This document shows, one piece after another, positions 46,901-61,900 of a DNA stretch of 64,000 nucleotides. Made by a program: the position numbers and the translations under genes. Positions within the stretch are counted from its first letter, which is position 1, and each line of letters opens with the position of its first letter. Source of the stretch: Eopsaltria australis (Eukaryota; Chordata; Aves; Passeriformes; Petroicidae); assembly GCA_034509425.1 (NCBI GenBank), contig JAVTVJ010000469.1, positions 124,001 to 188,000 of the forward strand, written 5' to 3'. Under the pieces are notes generated by a model. It made no database searches, was not told the DNA's origin, and was given only the letters and a program-made list of their open reading frames with translations.

Positions 46901-49900
46901 GAGGGCAAAAATAAACACAGATATATGCCTGCCAGCTGCCTACTCTTTCCCTCTGAAAGATGTAGTTGTGCTCATGGAGCAAAGGAAGTTCAGTTCCTCT
47001 CCTGTGCCCATGAACAAACAGCTTTAGGAACAAGAGCTCCACTCACAAACAACATTCAAAGTGCTCCACGATGCAAATCTGATCAGTCTGGAGCAGAGCT
47101 CAAAATAGCCTCACGTATGGGAAAGGTCAGCAATTTGTCAAGGATGCACAGCAAAGTCCACTTTCTAATTAGAGAGTAACATGCACCCAACACCACCCTG
47201 GTGTCATTGTCCGAAGCCGATGGCTTAGCAACAGCCCCAGGAGATAATTACATTAATTTTAACACCAATAAACGGGGGATTTGTTATATAAAGGAGGCAA
47301 TACAGACAGACCACGGCCTGATCCACACAATCACTGAAGAGTTTAACTGGCCTTTCGAGATGTTTCCTCTCATAATGAACTCCAGAGTCATGTGTGTGTG
47401 GTGAACCTGTAACCCCATGTAACTTCACACTGGTTTGTTGTTTGCTGTCAGCTAGCTCACAACCAGCTGCTCCACAGAGTCAACCCATGGGGCTATTCCT
47501 AGGGAAACACTTAATCTTTCCAGGACACAGGAAGAGACCTGTTTTTGACTGTCAGGTGCCTGCCTATTCTCACCTCCCCACAGCTGTCTGAACATAATAA
47601 ATATAAGCAGTTGCAGTTCACACCTAAACAGACACATAGTAGAGAAAGCACGACCTCACTGGGGCAGGCAAGTATTCCCCATGTAAGGATGAAACCGTCC
47701 AGGGACATGGCTCTGAAAGACAGTCCTCAAAGCACTCCAAGGTCAGCAGAGGAGAACACTTTTTGTTGCTGCTAGCTTTCCAGAATCACTGTGGGTACTG
47801 GAATCTGCCTGAAATTGTTTCTGCCTGCTGCCGACCCTAAAAGGCAAACCAGCTGCTTGCTCTGAGGAGCAGCTCCAGCCCCTCGGTTATGCTGGGAGTG
47901 CTTTCAAACCACGTTTCCTGACACCACTTCTGGGGATCTGCACAGGGTCACTGTGCACCCTGCGAGCTCAGGTTCTTGGGGGGTGGGAGCCAGCTCCCGG
48001 GGGTTCTGTGGGGCTTTCTTCATACTTACTTATGCTGCTGCCTACCTGTCCCCTGCCACTGCTCCTAAACCCACCAGCACTGCTGCAGACCTGGCGGAGC
48101 TGGAAGATCGTCCCAGGGGCTGTTAGAGAGCTTAAGGTAGCTGGGGAGAGGTCCCAGTGCTCCCTCAGGGAGACCCAACCTGCATGGGCCACCCTTGGGA
48201 GCTGAGTTGCATCAGACCTTCACCCGCCTGTTTGCAGCACCAGTGAGTCACTTCCTGCCCTCAGCTCTTGCCTCCAAGCTGCCTTCCAGTGTCAGCCTTC
48301 CCTGGAACTGAAATCTCACATAGGAAAGGAGGCTCCAGCATGGCAAGGAGTGGATTCCTTGCAGGGACCATCAGGACAGCCACAGGCCTCACACAGCAGC
48401 TTCGCCATGACCAGCACAGCCAGAGGATGCTGCAGGTCATTTTTCCAACACACAGGGAAAGTGTGGTTCTCACAGTCAGCCTCAGAGGTAGGAGATAAGC
48501 AGATGAGCTGGGTGTGTATGGCCACAGCCTCCCTGCACCACTGGAGTGCTGTGCTCATGCACATGCACATACCGAGCTCTGCTGAGCAAGCTGTACCTCA
48601 GCCTTTCCCCCAAGCATGGGCAGGACACCCTCCTGCCCAGAGCAGCCACAGGTTGCTCCAGGCTCTGCAACAGATTGAGTGAAACAGCTGGCAGCATTGT
48701 AAAGAAACACCTTGCATTTCAAATAAAATAGCTTGCTGTCAGCAATGTAAGCAGCTTCCTGAAAATGCCCACGACTTTGTGAGGAAGAAGTAGCAGCAGA
48801 ATCTGTTAAATCTGAAGTAGCAGAATCTGACAAGCCACAAGACCTAAACTGTTGTGTGATTTTAATACAGTCTTAGAAGGACAAAGTAAGGGCTTCCCAT
48901 TGTTCACAAGGGATCTCTGAGATGCCCCATCCAAAGAACAAAGCCATATCACAGACTCCTCCTGACAGCTCTGCGTATAGATAAAGGAAAGTGCCAAAAA
49001 CAGACCTATCCCACAAATGTCTGATTGTACTCTCAAACAGAGTAAAATCAGTAAGAAGCTCACATCTGTCTGCAGCCCCCAGCCTGCCCAGAGGTGCCTG
49101 CAGGAAATGCTGTGCTGTTTGCACAGCTGTGATGGAGACCACACCTGGACCAAGCTGAGCAAGGGCAAACTGCCACCACTGCTGTGCTGGACTCGTGAGG
49201 TACCAGCAGCACAGGCAGAGGCACAAGGGAAAATTCAGCCTTTGCTCTGGACTTAACTTTCTTTAAGGAAAGCTAATTCTACCAGGGTCTGAGAAAGAAG
49301 CTGAAGAGTCCCTACTATGCAACCATAAAATTAAAAACTCTGCCTAGGAAAAAAAGGAGGGAATGGTTTCAGAGTTAAAAATTTATTACTAAACATCTGT
49401 AGGGGTTAACTAACTGGTTTAGGTTCTGAACAAAATCCTGGCCCTTCAGAGGTGTAGCTAACAGCAGTAAAACCGTTTGGGAACACGCAGAGCAGGCAGC
49501 CTGTGTCAATCTGCTGACATTAAACTGGAATGTTTGCTCAAGAGATCAACTGTTAATCTTATTCAAAATGAGCACAAAGTAAGCAAATTCTGTGCACTCA
49601 ACAGGAAGTCGGGAATTGGAATAATTTGAGCACTTTCAAACAGACCATTAATTGATGGACGAAGTCTGAGAGCAGAGGAGCAAGAAACACACCAGAAACT
49701 TCTACCCGGCCCAAAACAGACCCTTCTGTCAGGCAGTTAAGAAACCCACAGCTTAAAAACATGCCAGGAGAGATTCTGGCTTGTCTCTGAAGAGGCTTCA
49801 GAGGAAAGACAGACAGCCTGGTTGAAACTCCTCATGACAGGTACCTTTCCTGCCACGTGCCAGTGACAAGCAGGGGACACTGGCAGCCAGGCACAACTAC

Positions 49901-52900
49901 CACTGAGGCAGGGGACTGGCTGAGGGCAGCAGCTGCACACATGGTCACAGTGGCCATAAGAGGAAGAAAGATGCTGAAGCCAAGTTTCACGGAATGTGAC
50001 CAATCACAGGAGCTTCACTGTGATCGGAGGAGCAAGAGTGGCAGTCCAGGGAAAGGGCTCCTCTGACTGCTGTCAGTTCTTAAAAAAGAGCAAGGAACAG
50101 CTGTGCAATTACTGTCAACAAGCATGTTACAATCTAGCACTGAAAGTTAAATTTTGGACTGAATTGGTTTATGCCCATGCAACCCACAGCCATATAAATG
50201 CCTCACTGCTTATCCAACTTAACAAACCAAGGACTCCTGGCAATTGTGTTTTCAAAATCTCTTTGCCCCACAAAATAAAGGTCATATGCAGTACAAGAGA
50301 ATTCAAACATGTAAGTGTGACAGGAAATGACTAACTGCACACTGAGGCCAATGTACCTTCATCTTGGATCAGCTCAGCACACAAGAATCTTGCAACTCAA
50401 ACAGACATCGCAGCATATATGCAGAAAAAATAATCTGACTGCTCTACTTGCCAGTTCTTGGGGCCTGTACATCTCAGTGTAGATATTACTGCAAAATAAT
50501 GTAATTCCGCTCTATTTCCCTGAAATTCTCTCACAACTGAATCCTTACACTGTAGTTTGCACTTTCCTTTCCCTTAGAGACAGCTGCTTTTTAAATTGAA
50601 TATGAAGCCATTATTATTTCTGAGTTGATACATAATTTAAGTTAGTGTTTATGAAGCTTTTAGGAGTGGTTAATATAAGATACTTACGAGATTATACCTC
50701 TGTTTTGCCCAAAAAGGCAATCAAGGGACTGCCTCAAGCATTGGACACAGCCCTAGTGAACGTGTTTTTTGCTCACGTGCTGCAAACCAACCTGTACAAT
50801 TTGAGTCCAGTCCCCTATTCCCTGTGTCCCCAGCAAGCCTGAAAGCTCTTTTGCTGATTAAGGCTCTGCTCAGCTTCATGTTTCTTTTCAATAAACAAAG
50901 CAACTTTGACTTCCAGTAGTGGGGAAAAGACATGCTTTATTAAAAGCATGCCTATTACTTAAAGGGCAAAGTGAATTTTTTCACCAAATTTGGTCAAAAT
51001 GCTGCCCCTTCCCATTTGATTCTTTGCTTCCCAAACACAAGTATTTGCAGATGGTTTCTCGCATATAAGCAGATCTATTGATTGAGAGAGGTAATGTGCA
51101 TCTGAGCCGTGGCAGTTTTGTGCCTTTTGGGGCTCTCCAAAATCTGCAGAAAGGAGAGAAAGCCAAGAAGGTGACAGGAGACGCTGCAGTGACATTTGTA
51201 CACTCCCTCTCTCCCACAGATCACCGAGGGCCTCTCCACCTGCGCTGGCTCTTTGCCCAAGGAATAGGGCCAGTCTCCCTATAAAGCGCTTTTTACAGCT
51301 GCTGGTGTCCCTTGCAAGCAAAGGCGATGCCAGCCCTGCAGCACGAAGCATGCGAGCAGTTTCTAAATCTGGGGGAGGACTGAATCCTGGCAAAGACGAA
51401 TTGTCTCATGTTACCTCCCCGGGAACGGCTTGATGGCTCTCCGAAACAAAAACGAGGATCATTTGTTGCCCGGGAGATGCTGTGTGTGCCAGCTGCAACC
51501 CTCCCGAAACAGGGCAGTGCTCTCAAGGGCAGCACAGCCCAGGAAAGTGCAGAACGGGGACAGATGGGATGGCTGAGAGGGGAAGAGAACACCTTCTATC
51601 ACTGCCTTGTGAAACAAGTTCCCTTCTCTGACTGAAGACTTCCCTGCCAGGTGATCTGGTCAGCACGTGTCATTTACATTCACGATACAGAGCTGGTTAC
51701 CTTCAAAACGTTCTCACTGACACCTTTAAAATTACTCTCAAGTACTGCAAAATTTAAATAATAGAAGCCATCAGTTGCAATTGTCACGTATTTCACGTAA
51801 AAATCTCTACAGAATAACTCCTTGCAAGCACTAAAAAGCAATTTGCAAGAGCTCCTGTTTCTGCTGTGCAGGGATAGCCTTTGGTGGCATCCATGGAAGG
51901 GAAAACTGTGCCATATCCAAAAGACTATATGAAAACAGCTATTTTAAGGGACACAAATGCTCATAAAATGTATGAATGTCTTTATATCACGCAGCCTCAC
52001 ATGGAGTTTCCAAGCCCATGCCCCTGCCCACTGGACAAGTTTGTCTCAGAACTGGAGCTGCTGCTGGCAGGCAGCTCAGTAAACACGCGGACTGACTAAA
52101 AACTCAGAAAGAGAGGAGAAGTTGTTCCTTTACAGAAAAAAACCCCACATAAACAGCAAAGAAGTAGCAATATCAAGAGTCCCTGATCCAGGTCTGCGTC
52201 TCCTTTACAGAACCTCATTATCATCTGAGATTTACAAGGAAACTTACATGAAACACATCTCTCACAGGTTAAAAAGGATCAGAAAGACCAGAATTTTCAC
52301 TAACAGAGGCTCCTCTCTTGGCAACTTTCAGCTGAAGACCAAGAAGAGCTGCTGTCTCAGCCCTTGAAGCAGCAGGTGTGAAGCAATGCCTCGTTTCTGT
52401 GCTGCAGGGAAGGTGCTCCGCACTCACTTATGCTGACAGAAGCAGCAATCTGCACTCTGACTATTGGGAAAAAGCTCCCAAAGCTGTTCACATGCTCAAG
52501 CAACCCGAGAATCAGGGGCTTCACTGCAACCACCACCAATGCCAACAGCCCTCCCTCTGCTCTCGAACTGAACACAACAAAAGTGCTCCATTTACAAACT
52601 GTTTGTCCCAAACTGGCAAACCGTGGAAATAAAAGCTCAGCCCAGTTCTGTTACCTTGCATTGCTGAAAGCAGTGTGAACCCAGCTGTGCCAGGTGCTCC
52701 TCCAGCCCCCCACCTCAGGGTAAGCCACAGCAGGTGCCACCAGCCAGCCACTCTCACGAGTAAATCATCACCAGCAAATACTCAAGTGCTCATCCAGCAA
52801 CAAAAGCAGTCACACCATAAACCAAGGGTGACATCAGCACAGGGGTTGTATTTCCTACAGGGGTTTAAATGTCATTACTTGTGACTAGAAATCGGACACT

Positions 52901-55900
52901 TGCAATAAAAGTTACTCTAAGTTTTCACAAGGGGCATAATTCCAGTTTCGTGTAGACATATTTCACTTCCAAAGCCTTTCTATCGCTCAATGTCATGATG
53001 ACAGAAAAAAAACAAAAGAGAAGAAGCAAAACTCCTAACATAAAGTGAAAAACTCGAACATCATAATTAGCTTGACTTACCAAGTCAGGTGCTAACAAGC
53101 AGAACCTGGATTGTCCCTTGAAAGGGTCAGTGTGGCTCAAACAGCCTGAGCTACTCGGGGCCCCATTATTCAAGGTCTCTGCATTGCCCTCTTCCATTCT
53201 TATTCAAAGTTCTGTTCTACATCTTCTTCTAGAATTAAAACTCAAAGCTATCAAGGACCTGAAAGCTTTATTTCATCATCCTGTAGCTGCTGGTGTTTCA
53301 CATGGCATGAAGCACAACACAATCTGTGCACCTTCACCAGCCTGATGTGCAGTTATGATTTCCCACACTCAGCCCTGGGCTGTCCAAAAGCAACACATCC
53401 AAGACTTCTACACATGCACATTGGGCCACATTTAATATTTCTATGAATTATATGGTGTTTGCACAGGGTTGAGAAATAGTAGAAATAAAACTTCTCTTGG
53501 CTGAGGTAGATGGAAAACATGCTGTGCACTTTTTGCTTTTAATGACTCCTAATGAGTACCACTACTAGTCTGTGTATTCCAGAATGTCCTGAGTTAGGCA
53601 CACAGCAATTTTCTTGATGTTTTCACTGAGTTAAAAGGAGCCACTGAACCACCTTCAGATTTAATGCTGACTTTTCTTTTTGAAAATGTCCATGTGCCAA
53701 GGACAGAGGCAGATGAGAATAAATAATCCAAATGTAAGGACGCAAACTTAAGATTTACCTGGGAAGCAGTTTAGCTCCCTGACTCTCTACTGCCAGTAAC
53801 ACAAACGTAGGTGATGATCCAGTGCAAGATCATTAATGCAAAAGTCCTCTGTTTCCACAGAGCTGACGTCCCACACCCCTCACTGGATTGTGGCTTCCTC
53901 AATTCCCTAACAGCTTTCAGCAGCAAAAACATTATTTCCCCTTGTAATACCTGCAGGTCAGGGAGTAACGTTATCTCCTTTCTGGGATTTGCACCTCACA
54001 GGGATCTGGCACTAGGCAAGGCCTGTAGAACTAAAAATGGAACCAAGATCCAAGTTCCATCTTCCTTCTCCTTCCGAGATGCAGCACGGATCCCTGCCAG
54101 TGGAAACTATGACACCTGCATCTATAGATTGCACAACCCTAACTCTGTGAGGAGCAGGAGAGAAGGGAGGAGGAGAAGGAAGAGAGGGATGTGGTCTTGA
54201 AGGTCCCTTCCAACCCTGTAACAGACAGACACAGGGCTGTGCTGTCACAAAGCACGGCTACTCCAGAGCCCAGATCTCTCAACCAACACCGTGCCTCTGC
54301 TGGCTGCTCCTGCTATTTAAACCTGGGGCTTTAGCAGTGAACAGGCTGAGTGGCAGGCAGAGCTGGAACAGGGCAGCACCAGGAAGAAATGCACCAGTTC
54401 AAAATGGGTTCATTTTTAAGAAGGGAAAAAAAGCCATGTTTTCCTTAAATGAGGGTAGTGAATTCCAAGGTGAGGTCAAAAGCCTGGCAAAAGTCAGGAG
54501 TTTAGGCTGGTACTGGAGCTCATGATGCTAACAAAAGCAGTCCTTGCACTCAGGGACAGCTTAGGACCCGTGGTTTTTGTTGCTATTATTTTTTTCTTGT
54601 CTCCCCATCCTGAGCAATATCCAGGAACAGTGCCATCAGGTGTGGACCTCCGAGAGGAATTTTTGTCTTCAACCACGCGGAAGGTTAGGCCTTTCAGATA
54701 CATATTTTATGTGATTCCCTTTATTTTGTTTCATTAGAAGAATTACAAAAAGACATTTTTTACAAGAAGCCTGAGAGTAGCTGCTGGCTGTGTACGATCT
54801 GCAGCCACACAGATCTGAACTACAACAGAAATTACCTCTGACACACTCACAGGAGCGAAATCTTGTGGGCTTGGATCATTCAAGAAATAAAGTTGCTTTA
54901 CAGCTACAGGAACAACATGGCCAGAATGCATCCTAAACAGGCAAAACACAGGCTGCAAATCAACTGCTAATTGTTTTTACAATTTGTATTCTATATTAAA
55001 AAACCTCCCTGAGACCTCAGGAGGCAGAGCTGAGCCTAGAAAGGATTTTTATGGTTAAACCTGAAAGCAGGGATCTAGAACAGAACTAGTCCATTACATC
55101 TCAAACCTTGATCCTGGGTTCTGCCTCAAGCGGCTGGGATTATTTCTCCAGTTAAGCAAATTCCTATTATTAAAACCCACTTTGATATTTAAACAAATTT
55201 GGAGAACATGCTGAGTAGTCACTCTGTTTCACAGATAACAAGACCAGAACTGTATTATTTGATGCATTTCTAAGAGTACACTTGAAATTTGGGGAAACAA
55301 ATTAAAGATATCAAGGTCATATTTACATTCCAGGGTAATAATTAAATATTTAGTATCTTGTGGTTCCATTATTCTAGGTTTTTCTACACACCAAAATATT
55401 TAGTCATGTGAAAACCATCTGTAGCAGCTGGAAGACATTAATTTGGCCTGCCACGATTAATTAGTTTAAAAAGACATAAATAAAGTGTTCATTTTATTTC
55501 CAAAAAGCTGCTGCTCTTGGTTCTCTTAGGGTGCTGGTGATTAATGCTTATGGAAGGTTCTCGAAAAGAGGTATCAGATGCCAGTTTCACAAATATCTAT
55601 TAAGTAAAACAAGGCCTGTGTTTAGGTTAATGCTCTTCTGGATTAATCCAAGTCATTATTCACAGCAATATGAAAACTAGCTTGCAAACATTTCAATCCC
55701 TATTTTTAGTCTTTCTCCTGTGCTCTCAAATCCACAGTGCTGAAATCTGCTTTTAAAAATTGAAGAAAAGAAATTTCTCTTCAGGACTGGGCTCCAGATA
55801 CCCGAATTACATATATAAGAATTATTACAAATAATTCGAATTACAAGATCTAAGTCTCCAAGCATGTCTTTTCTCTCCAAGAAGTTTCTGCGTAATTTTC

Positions 55901-58900
55901 ATAGAGCTTTTCAAAGTCAAGTAAACAAGATACACACTAAAACTGTTAATAAAAAAGGGTTGAATTTGGCTTAGTATCCATAGGGATCACTTCTCTGGCC
56001 AACAGCTTGCAAAGGGTTATTTCTTGGCTCATCATTTCTGTTTTGCTGGAAGATGCTGAGGATTTAGAGAAGTTTCTGCAGAGCATGCAGCAGCATTCAA
56101 CATTTGCTCAGCAATGAGTTAAGTCATTGCAGCTCTCCGATGGCTTGAAGATTATGGGTGTAGGAAAAGGGAATGCTCAGAGAGGGGAACTTTAGAGCAG
56201 TCACCACTAAACTGTGGTTAAAACAGACACCAATGACTCCATTTAGCTCCCAAACCTCAGACAGTTTCCATTTTCTCAGTAACAAAGCATTTTTGTGGAA
56301 TGAGGTAACAGGCTCCATCTGCCAGGTCGACATCTCCACTAAGATTTCTCAAGAGTGTGGCTGATGAGGGCTGGCCAGCAGAGCCGGCGTGGCAAGAGGG
56401 GCAGGACAGGACCGTCCGTTCTGCCTGGGCAGCACAGGGACAAACGTGAAGAGGAGCCTCTGTGGCACCATCACACAAACCCTCCTGGGAGTCTGATTCA
56501 CGAACAGCCTGGAGCAAGCTCCACACACTGCACAGCTGAAGAGTCAAAAGGTTGAGAAAAGGGTTGAGATTTGTCACTATGCACAGCCTGGGAGGGGGTT
56601 TGGTTTTGTTCTTGCCTTATTTCTTGCATTTGGCAGCCTGTATTTTGACCTCTCGGTTCCAGGGATGCTGAGCACCCAATCATTCTTTTGATTTCAGGCA
56701 AAGCCAGCTCAGTTCTTCTGAAAACCAGACCTTCATTTAGACCCAGATGAAGATTCCAGCTCCTGTCAGGACTCCCTCATCTGACTCTTGTCTCTCTATG
56801 AGTGGCCAGTCACTCAGCTTGCAATTTTGAGACTCTCAGCGCTAGGTTCAACCCCCCCCACATCTGGTTCTCCCATCTAAAGCAAGGCACTTTTCCAGTT
56901 GGTTTTCTTATGGCCTTTGCATTCCTGTAACACTTCCTCCCGAAGTTCAAAAAACGTTAACACTAATCTCCTCACTCTCTTGCGCAATTCCAGCTGTGTG
57001 CCCATGTGGATACCTGGTGAGTGGCACCTTCCTTCCTGGCCAAAGCATTTCCCAAGCCCATTTTCTTCCTATTAGGAATGCTGCTGTCAAATCCCAAAAA
57101 TCCACACTGCTAATACAAGCCTTCTACAAGGTCAGCCAGAGAGGACTTCCATCAAGGATGAGCTTTGCTGGAGAAGGCTCCCTGGGGATTATCAGAATAG
57201 TACAGTCAAGCCCAGATGGCCACAATGTGCTGAGCACATTTCCCGCAAACATAGCAAAGAGGCAGAGGCCTCTGCAAATCCACATCCACCCTGATTTCTG
57301 CCATCTGCTGAACGCTGAGGGCCAGGCTGAGGCCTTTGGGAAAGGTCAGGATAGTCTTACAGGCTCTCAAGATACTGCTTTTGTTCTCACTATTTGCTTC
57401 TCAATTCCTTCGTTAGAAGATATTAATCTCTCTGTAAGGCAGTTACTTGGAGCCAAGACTTTAGATACTATTGCAAAACATATGCTTAAAAGAGACTGGA
57501 AATTATGTTGGCAGTATTACAGAGGGGAGCAAAGCACAGCTTTGGGTCAAAACAAACAAAAAAGAAAAAAAAATCTAAGCTAGTAAGCAATTCCCATGCG
57601 ATAGTTTAGGAGAGCCAGCAAAAGCTTCTTCTAGAAAGAAAACAATGCTGTGAGAACGAAGCTAATGAGAGCTGGCTCTTGGAAAAATAAAACAGCTAGT
57701 AATGAGCCAACAGCACATATCCAAGAGAATCTTTCTGGGAAACAGACCCAAACCACTACGCTGGAAAGCCCTGAGGGACTAGGGACCTTGAGGCTAAAAG
57801 CTGGCAAATTGCTCCATCAGTTAAGGTTGGTCTCAGTGTTTTCTACTGTGTAAAAATAATTTGTTTTAGCCTACAGGTTTCTACAGAGACCTGGGTAAAT
57901 TCTGGCTACTTCCTTTGGGAAGGGAAACAGAGCATCTGGGAGAGCCCTGCCCAATGGGATATTTTCAGGGGTTTCCCACCATTACTGACAGCCTAAGGCC
58001 AGCCCAGCACACTCAGGCCACTGGCTCTGCTGAGTTCCCTCAGAGCTGCTGGAGGGCACTGGGCACCACACACCAATTACTGGGCTGGGAACATCCCCCA
58101 AGCTGCTCTGGTCAACGCTCCAACAACAACATGATGTGTGTGTCTCTGTAAAGCCATCTCTGGAGGCTCATTCACCCAAAATGGATGCAGTCAGGGCAAT
58201 GATCCTGATATAGCTCGTTCTCCAGAGAGATAAGGAGGAGACTTTGTTCTCTTTCTTTCAGAGATTAATTCATACTAATTCCTCATTCCACCAGGATCTG
58301 GGTGCTGATACAGAGTGGCAAAGGCCAGGTCTCTCTTTGCAGCCCACTGGTTCATAGCCAGTCCAGCTCCCCAGCCACAGGACTGTACCAGGAGCACATG
58401 ACAAGGAACGCGTGCTCCAGCAGAGAAAATCCCTGCATTGGCAGGGGATGGCAAGGTGCTGACTTTCTTTCTCTTCCAACTCCTCTGACTCACTTTGCCA
58501 TCTTCCTTGCAACTGACCTAAATAACATGTTCAGACAGCACTGGAAGTATTTCCATCTCATGCTGCAACAACAGTGAGATCTTTGCATCTGGAAAGGGAA
58601 TTTCACAGGATAGTCACACCACAGGTGGATTAACAGTGTCCTTCTCAAGAAAGGAACAGAAGCACCCTGTCTTATCCCATCAGTGAGACTTCCTGGCTGC
58701 AGGAGAACAAAGATTGCCCAGGAGCAGGGAAAACACATGCTGAGTCTGTGCCCAAGCCCCAGCAGATCTGAACAATGTGGGCAGATTACTCAGTTACCTC
58801 ATTTCCAGGTGTGCTGTCAGCATGAGCCACGACTGGCTTGGAATGAAAGAGGTAAAACTGTTCCTAGATCTGGACTTAGTCTGCATAATTTATGGTAATT

Positions 58901-61900
58901 GTTGCTCAGTAGCCATGAATCCTTTAATGCCGTATTATACTCTCTGCCCTGAGTTCTCTCTCACCTTTTGGTCATCACAGACCATTCCACTGCAGAAAGG
59001 GCTGAAGGACAGGGTGCAGGACCACACTGTCCCTCCAGAGCCAAAGGCCTCAGGAAGGGAAAAGCAAAGAAACTCACTGTAGAAGGATTTCAGCAGGTCA
59101 GCCCTCTCCAGACACACTGAGTATTTGTGCTGGTAACACAGAGGCACTTAACCCAGCTTTATGCCTAATTACAGAGCTCTCCAGCTCTTCACTGTAGCAC
59201 CACCTGTAACTCAGGTGTCCAACAGCACTGCACCACAGGAACAGAGGGGCAATCCCGTCCCTGTCACTCCACAGTGATACTCTCCCAATCTCATCCTTCC
59301 CTTTACTGAAGGCTGGGGCACTTCCAACAGCCATCTCCTATCCTTCCAACCCCTAGCAAACCATGGATCTCAGTGTTACCTTATGGCACTGGCCCTCCCA
59401 GGCTGTGTGCTGAGTAACTGAGAAAGTCAATTAGAAATGCATTTATTGCCAACAAGCAAAGTGACTGTGGAGAAATACGAAGAGTATTCTGAAGCTGCAC
59501 GGCCTGCCACAGCACTGCCAGCTTTCAGGTGAGGAAGTGTTCACCTGGGGTTGGTGCACTGTACCTTGAAAGGCAGGCACTAGATCCTCAGCACTGATGC
59601 CTTTCTCATTCCAAAGACACACATGAATACAGATACAGTTCCCCTATTGCAATAGAAAGGAAGTTACACTTGATCCACACCAACTCTTTTTCAGGTAATT
59701 GAGCTTCAAAACTTAAGCAGAAAAGCTCCCATCAAAACTTGTGAGTCTTTGTGCTACAGTCAGTGTGTAACAACTAGTCTGCATGTGTTACCTCCAGTTT
59801 TTATTAGCTCATATTTACTTTGGCTGCACATCCAAGCAGTCATTTCAACAGGGTGAGAGAGGAAAATCTTGGATTCTCAACAATGGCCAAGCAGTTTAAT
59901 CTACCACTGGGGACAAAGACTTGACTCCTATTGGCATGTAGTTCTGGCAGGGTCAAGTGTAACATGTGCTGAAGGAAGCACTAGGGAAGCAGATCTCTGA
60001 CTGTTCAAACAACACCAAGCATTTCCTTGAGCTATTCAGAGATCTCTTTGCCCCTCCTGTGCAGAGAAAACAGCTCCAGCTGTCCAGTCACCTGCGCTGG
60101 CTTCTCCACTCACTGGATTCATGGCATTGGTGGCCGCCAACAGCTCCAGGTTGGATGCAGCACATTCCTCATTCCTCACAGCTCAGATGTTCAACGCTAA
60201 GTTAAGAAGCAGTCAAGATCATGTCCTTGGCATCAGCACCAGGTTAGTGCAGGAAGATAATTTATATTCCTGAGCAGAACTGGCACTGGGCCATAAACAT
60301 CAACAAACTCTTGTTCCAGCCATGACACCAACCAGAAGGGTCCAGAATTATTATCTATCGACGCCGCTGATTTAATAACTTTTTTTTTTTTTTGGGAAGT
60401 TCAAAATACTTCACATAAAAGAATTCTGCAGTTTGCAAGTGTGGGACAGTCTACAGTAACATATTCAGAGGCAAATAAAAAATGAAATGCATTAATATTA
60501 ACAATCAGATGACCACAGGCCAAATCAAGAACAAGAACGTAAATGTCTGGATTTTTATTCCATTGCTCTTTGGATTCTGTGTTAAGACATTACTAAATAA
60601 CTCTTAACTATTAATTTAGCCCTAATGGACGTGTCCTTGTGATTCCTCCCAGAGTAATATTATCCTCTTGGTGGGCTCCTGTGAGTAAGGGCAGAATAAT
60701 TTGTTAAAATTGTTCTCCATTTAGCAAGTATCAACAGACACAAAGTGGTCACTCAGCAGAGGCAGTTCTGCTGGGATTAAATACAGGAAGATGAAAGCCA
60801 TGTGGCATTCTTCAATTTCTCCTTTCACAATCAGACCCTTGATATTTTCTTCAACAGGAAAACTGGCATTCCCTTTCCATGTAAACTGCTGACAATTGTA
60901 TTTTACACCTGGTAAAACCAGAGCAAAATGGAAGGAAGAGAAGAAACAAAGACCAAAAACTTTTCTCAGCAACTACATCTCCACAGAATGAAGTATTTTC
61001 CTTTTTCCACTTCAGAGCAAACAGAATCCAGTAAACACATCCCAGCCTTGGTGGGAAATGCCCTCTCCTTGTTGGGCAATGGCTGCAGGACAGTGCCCAC
61101 GGCAACTTCCCAGAGAGCAGCCATGAAACCAACACAGCCTGTGCAGCCTGGCCCTTCTGCCTGCAACCTCCCACTTTAAAAGTGACCCTAAAGCTTTTGG
61201 TAGTAGTAATTTGAAGATTAAAAACTACTAGTAGAGCTTCTCTGCCCCCTAACAACTGGTCTGCTCCCTTTCCTAGATACAGCTGGTATTTAGGGTTATA
61301 GCTATCCCTTCCTTTTGAAAAAAAACCCACCTGAGTAAAATGCTTAAAATGATTTTGATGACATCACCAAGGCAAAACACTATGAAGTTCTCTCTCTGGA
61401 ATTTTTCCAGTTTGGCCATAGAAATTGCACCTATTTCAGCAGAAGCAGTCAAAGTTCCCTAAGGAATGAGGCGTAGCCAGTTGCACTCTAAGCAAAACTC
61501 CAAACATTCTTGGCAGCACCTGCCTGCCAGAGCACCTGGGCACTGTGGTGGGCATGGACAACCCAAGCACAGCCCATGTCAACCAGGGATACTGAACACC
61601 AGAGGAAAAATTATTTCTTACCTGAGCAATTAAAAGGAATTATTGGAGCTGTTTGTCCAGTTAAGAGGTTTGACTTTTATTCAAAGCAGCCATACCCCAG
61701 TTTTCTGGGTACCTTCTTTACCACTGAGCAACAAGGTTTAACTCTTGTCTCTCTCCTGAGGTTACTGCTGCAACTGTGGCTCTTCAAGCACAGCCTCATG
61801 CAAGCTACAGGCAGCAAAAATCCTACAGACATCAATGAGAATCCTGGTGTAGCACCAAGAAAATCTTGTGCATCAGTGCTGCAATTACCATAAAAGTCTT

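Noticed and set aside
51276..51300. CTATAAAG followed by a CAGCTG E-box on the + strand
   Set aside because: Looks like a TATA core promoter but on the strand opposite to FHL3 with no exon or open frame after it.
56996..57583. 195-codon + strand frame
   Set aside because: No recognisable domain, no repeat or splice context; most likely chance.
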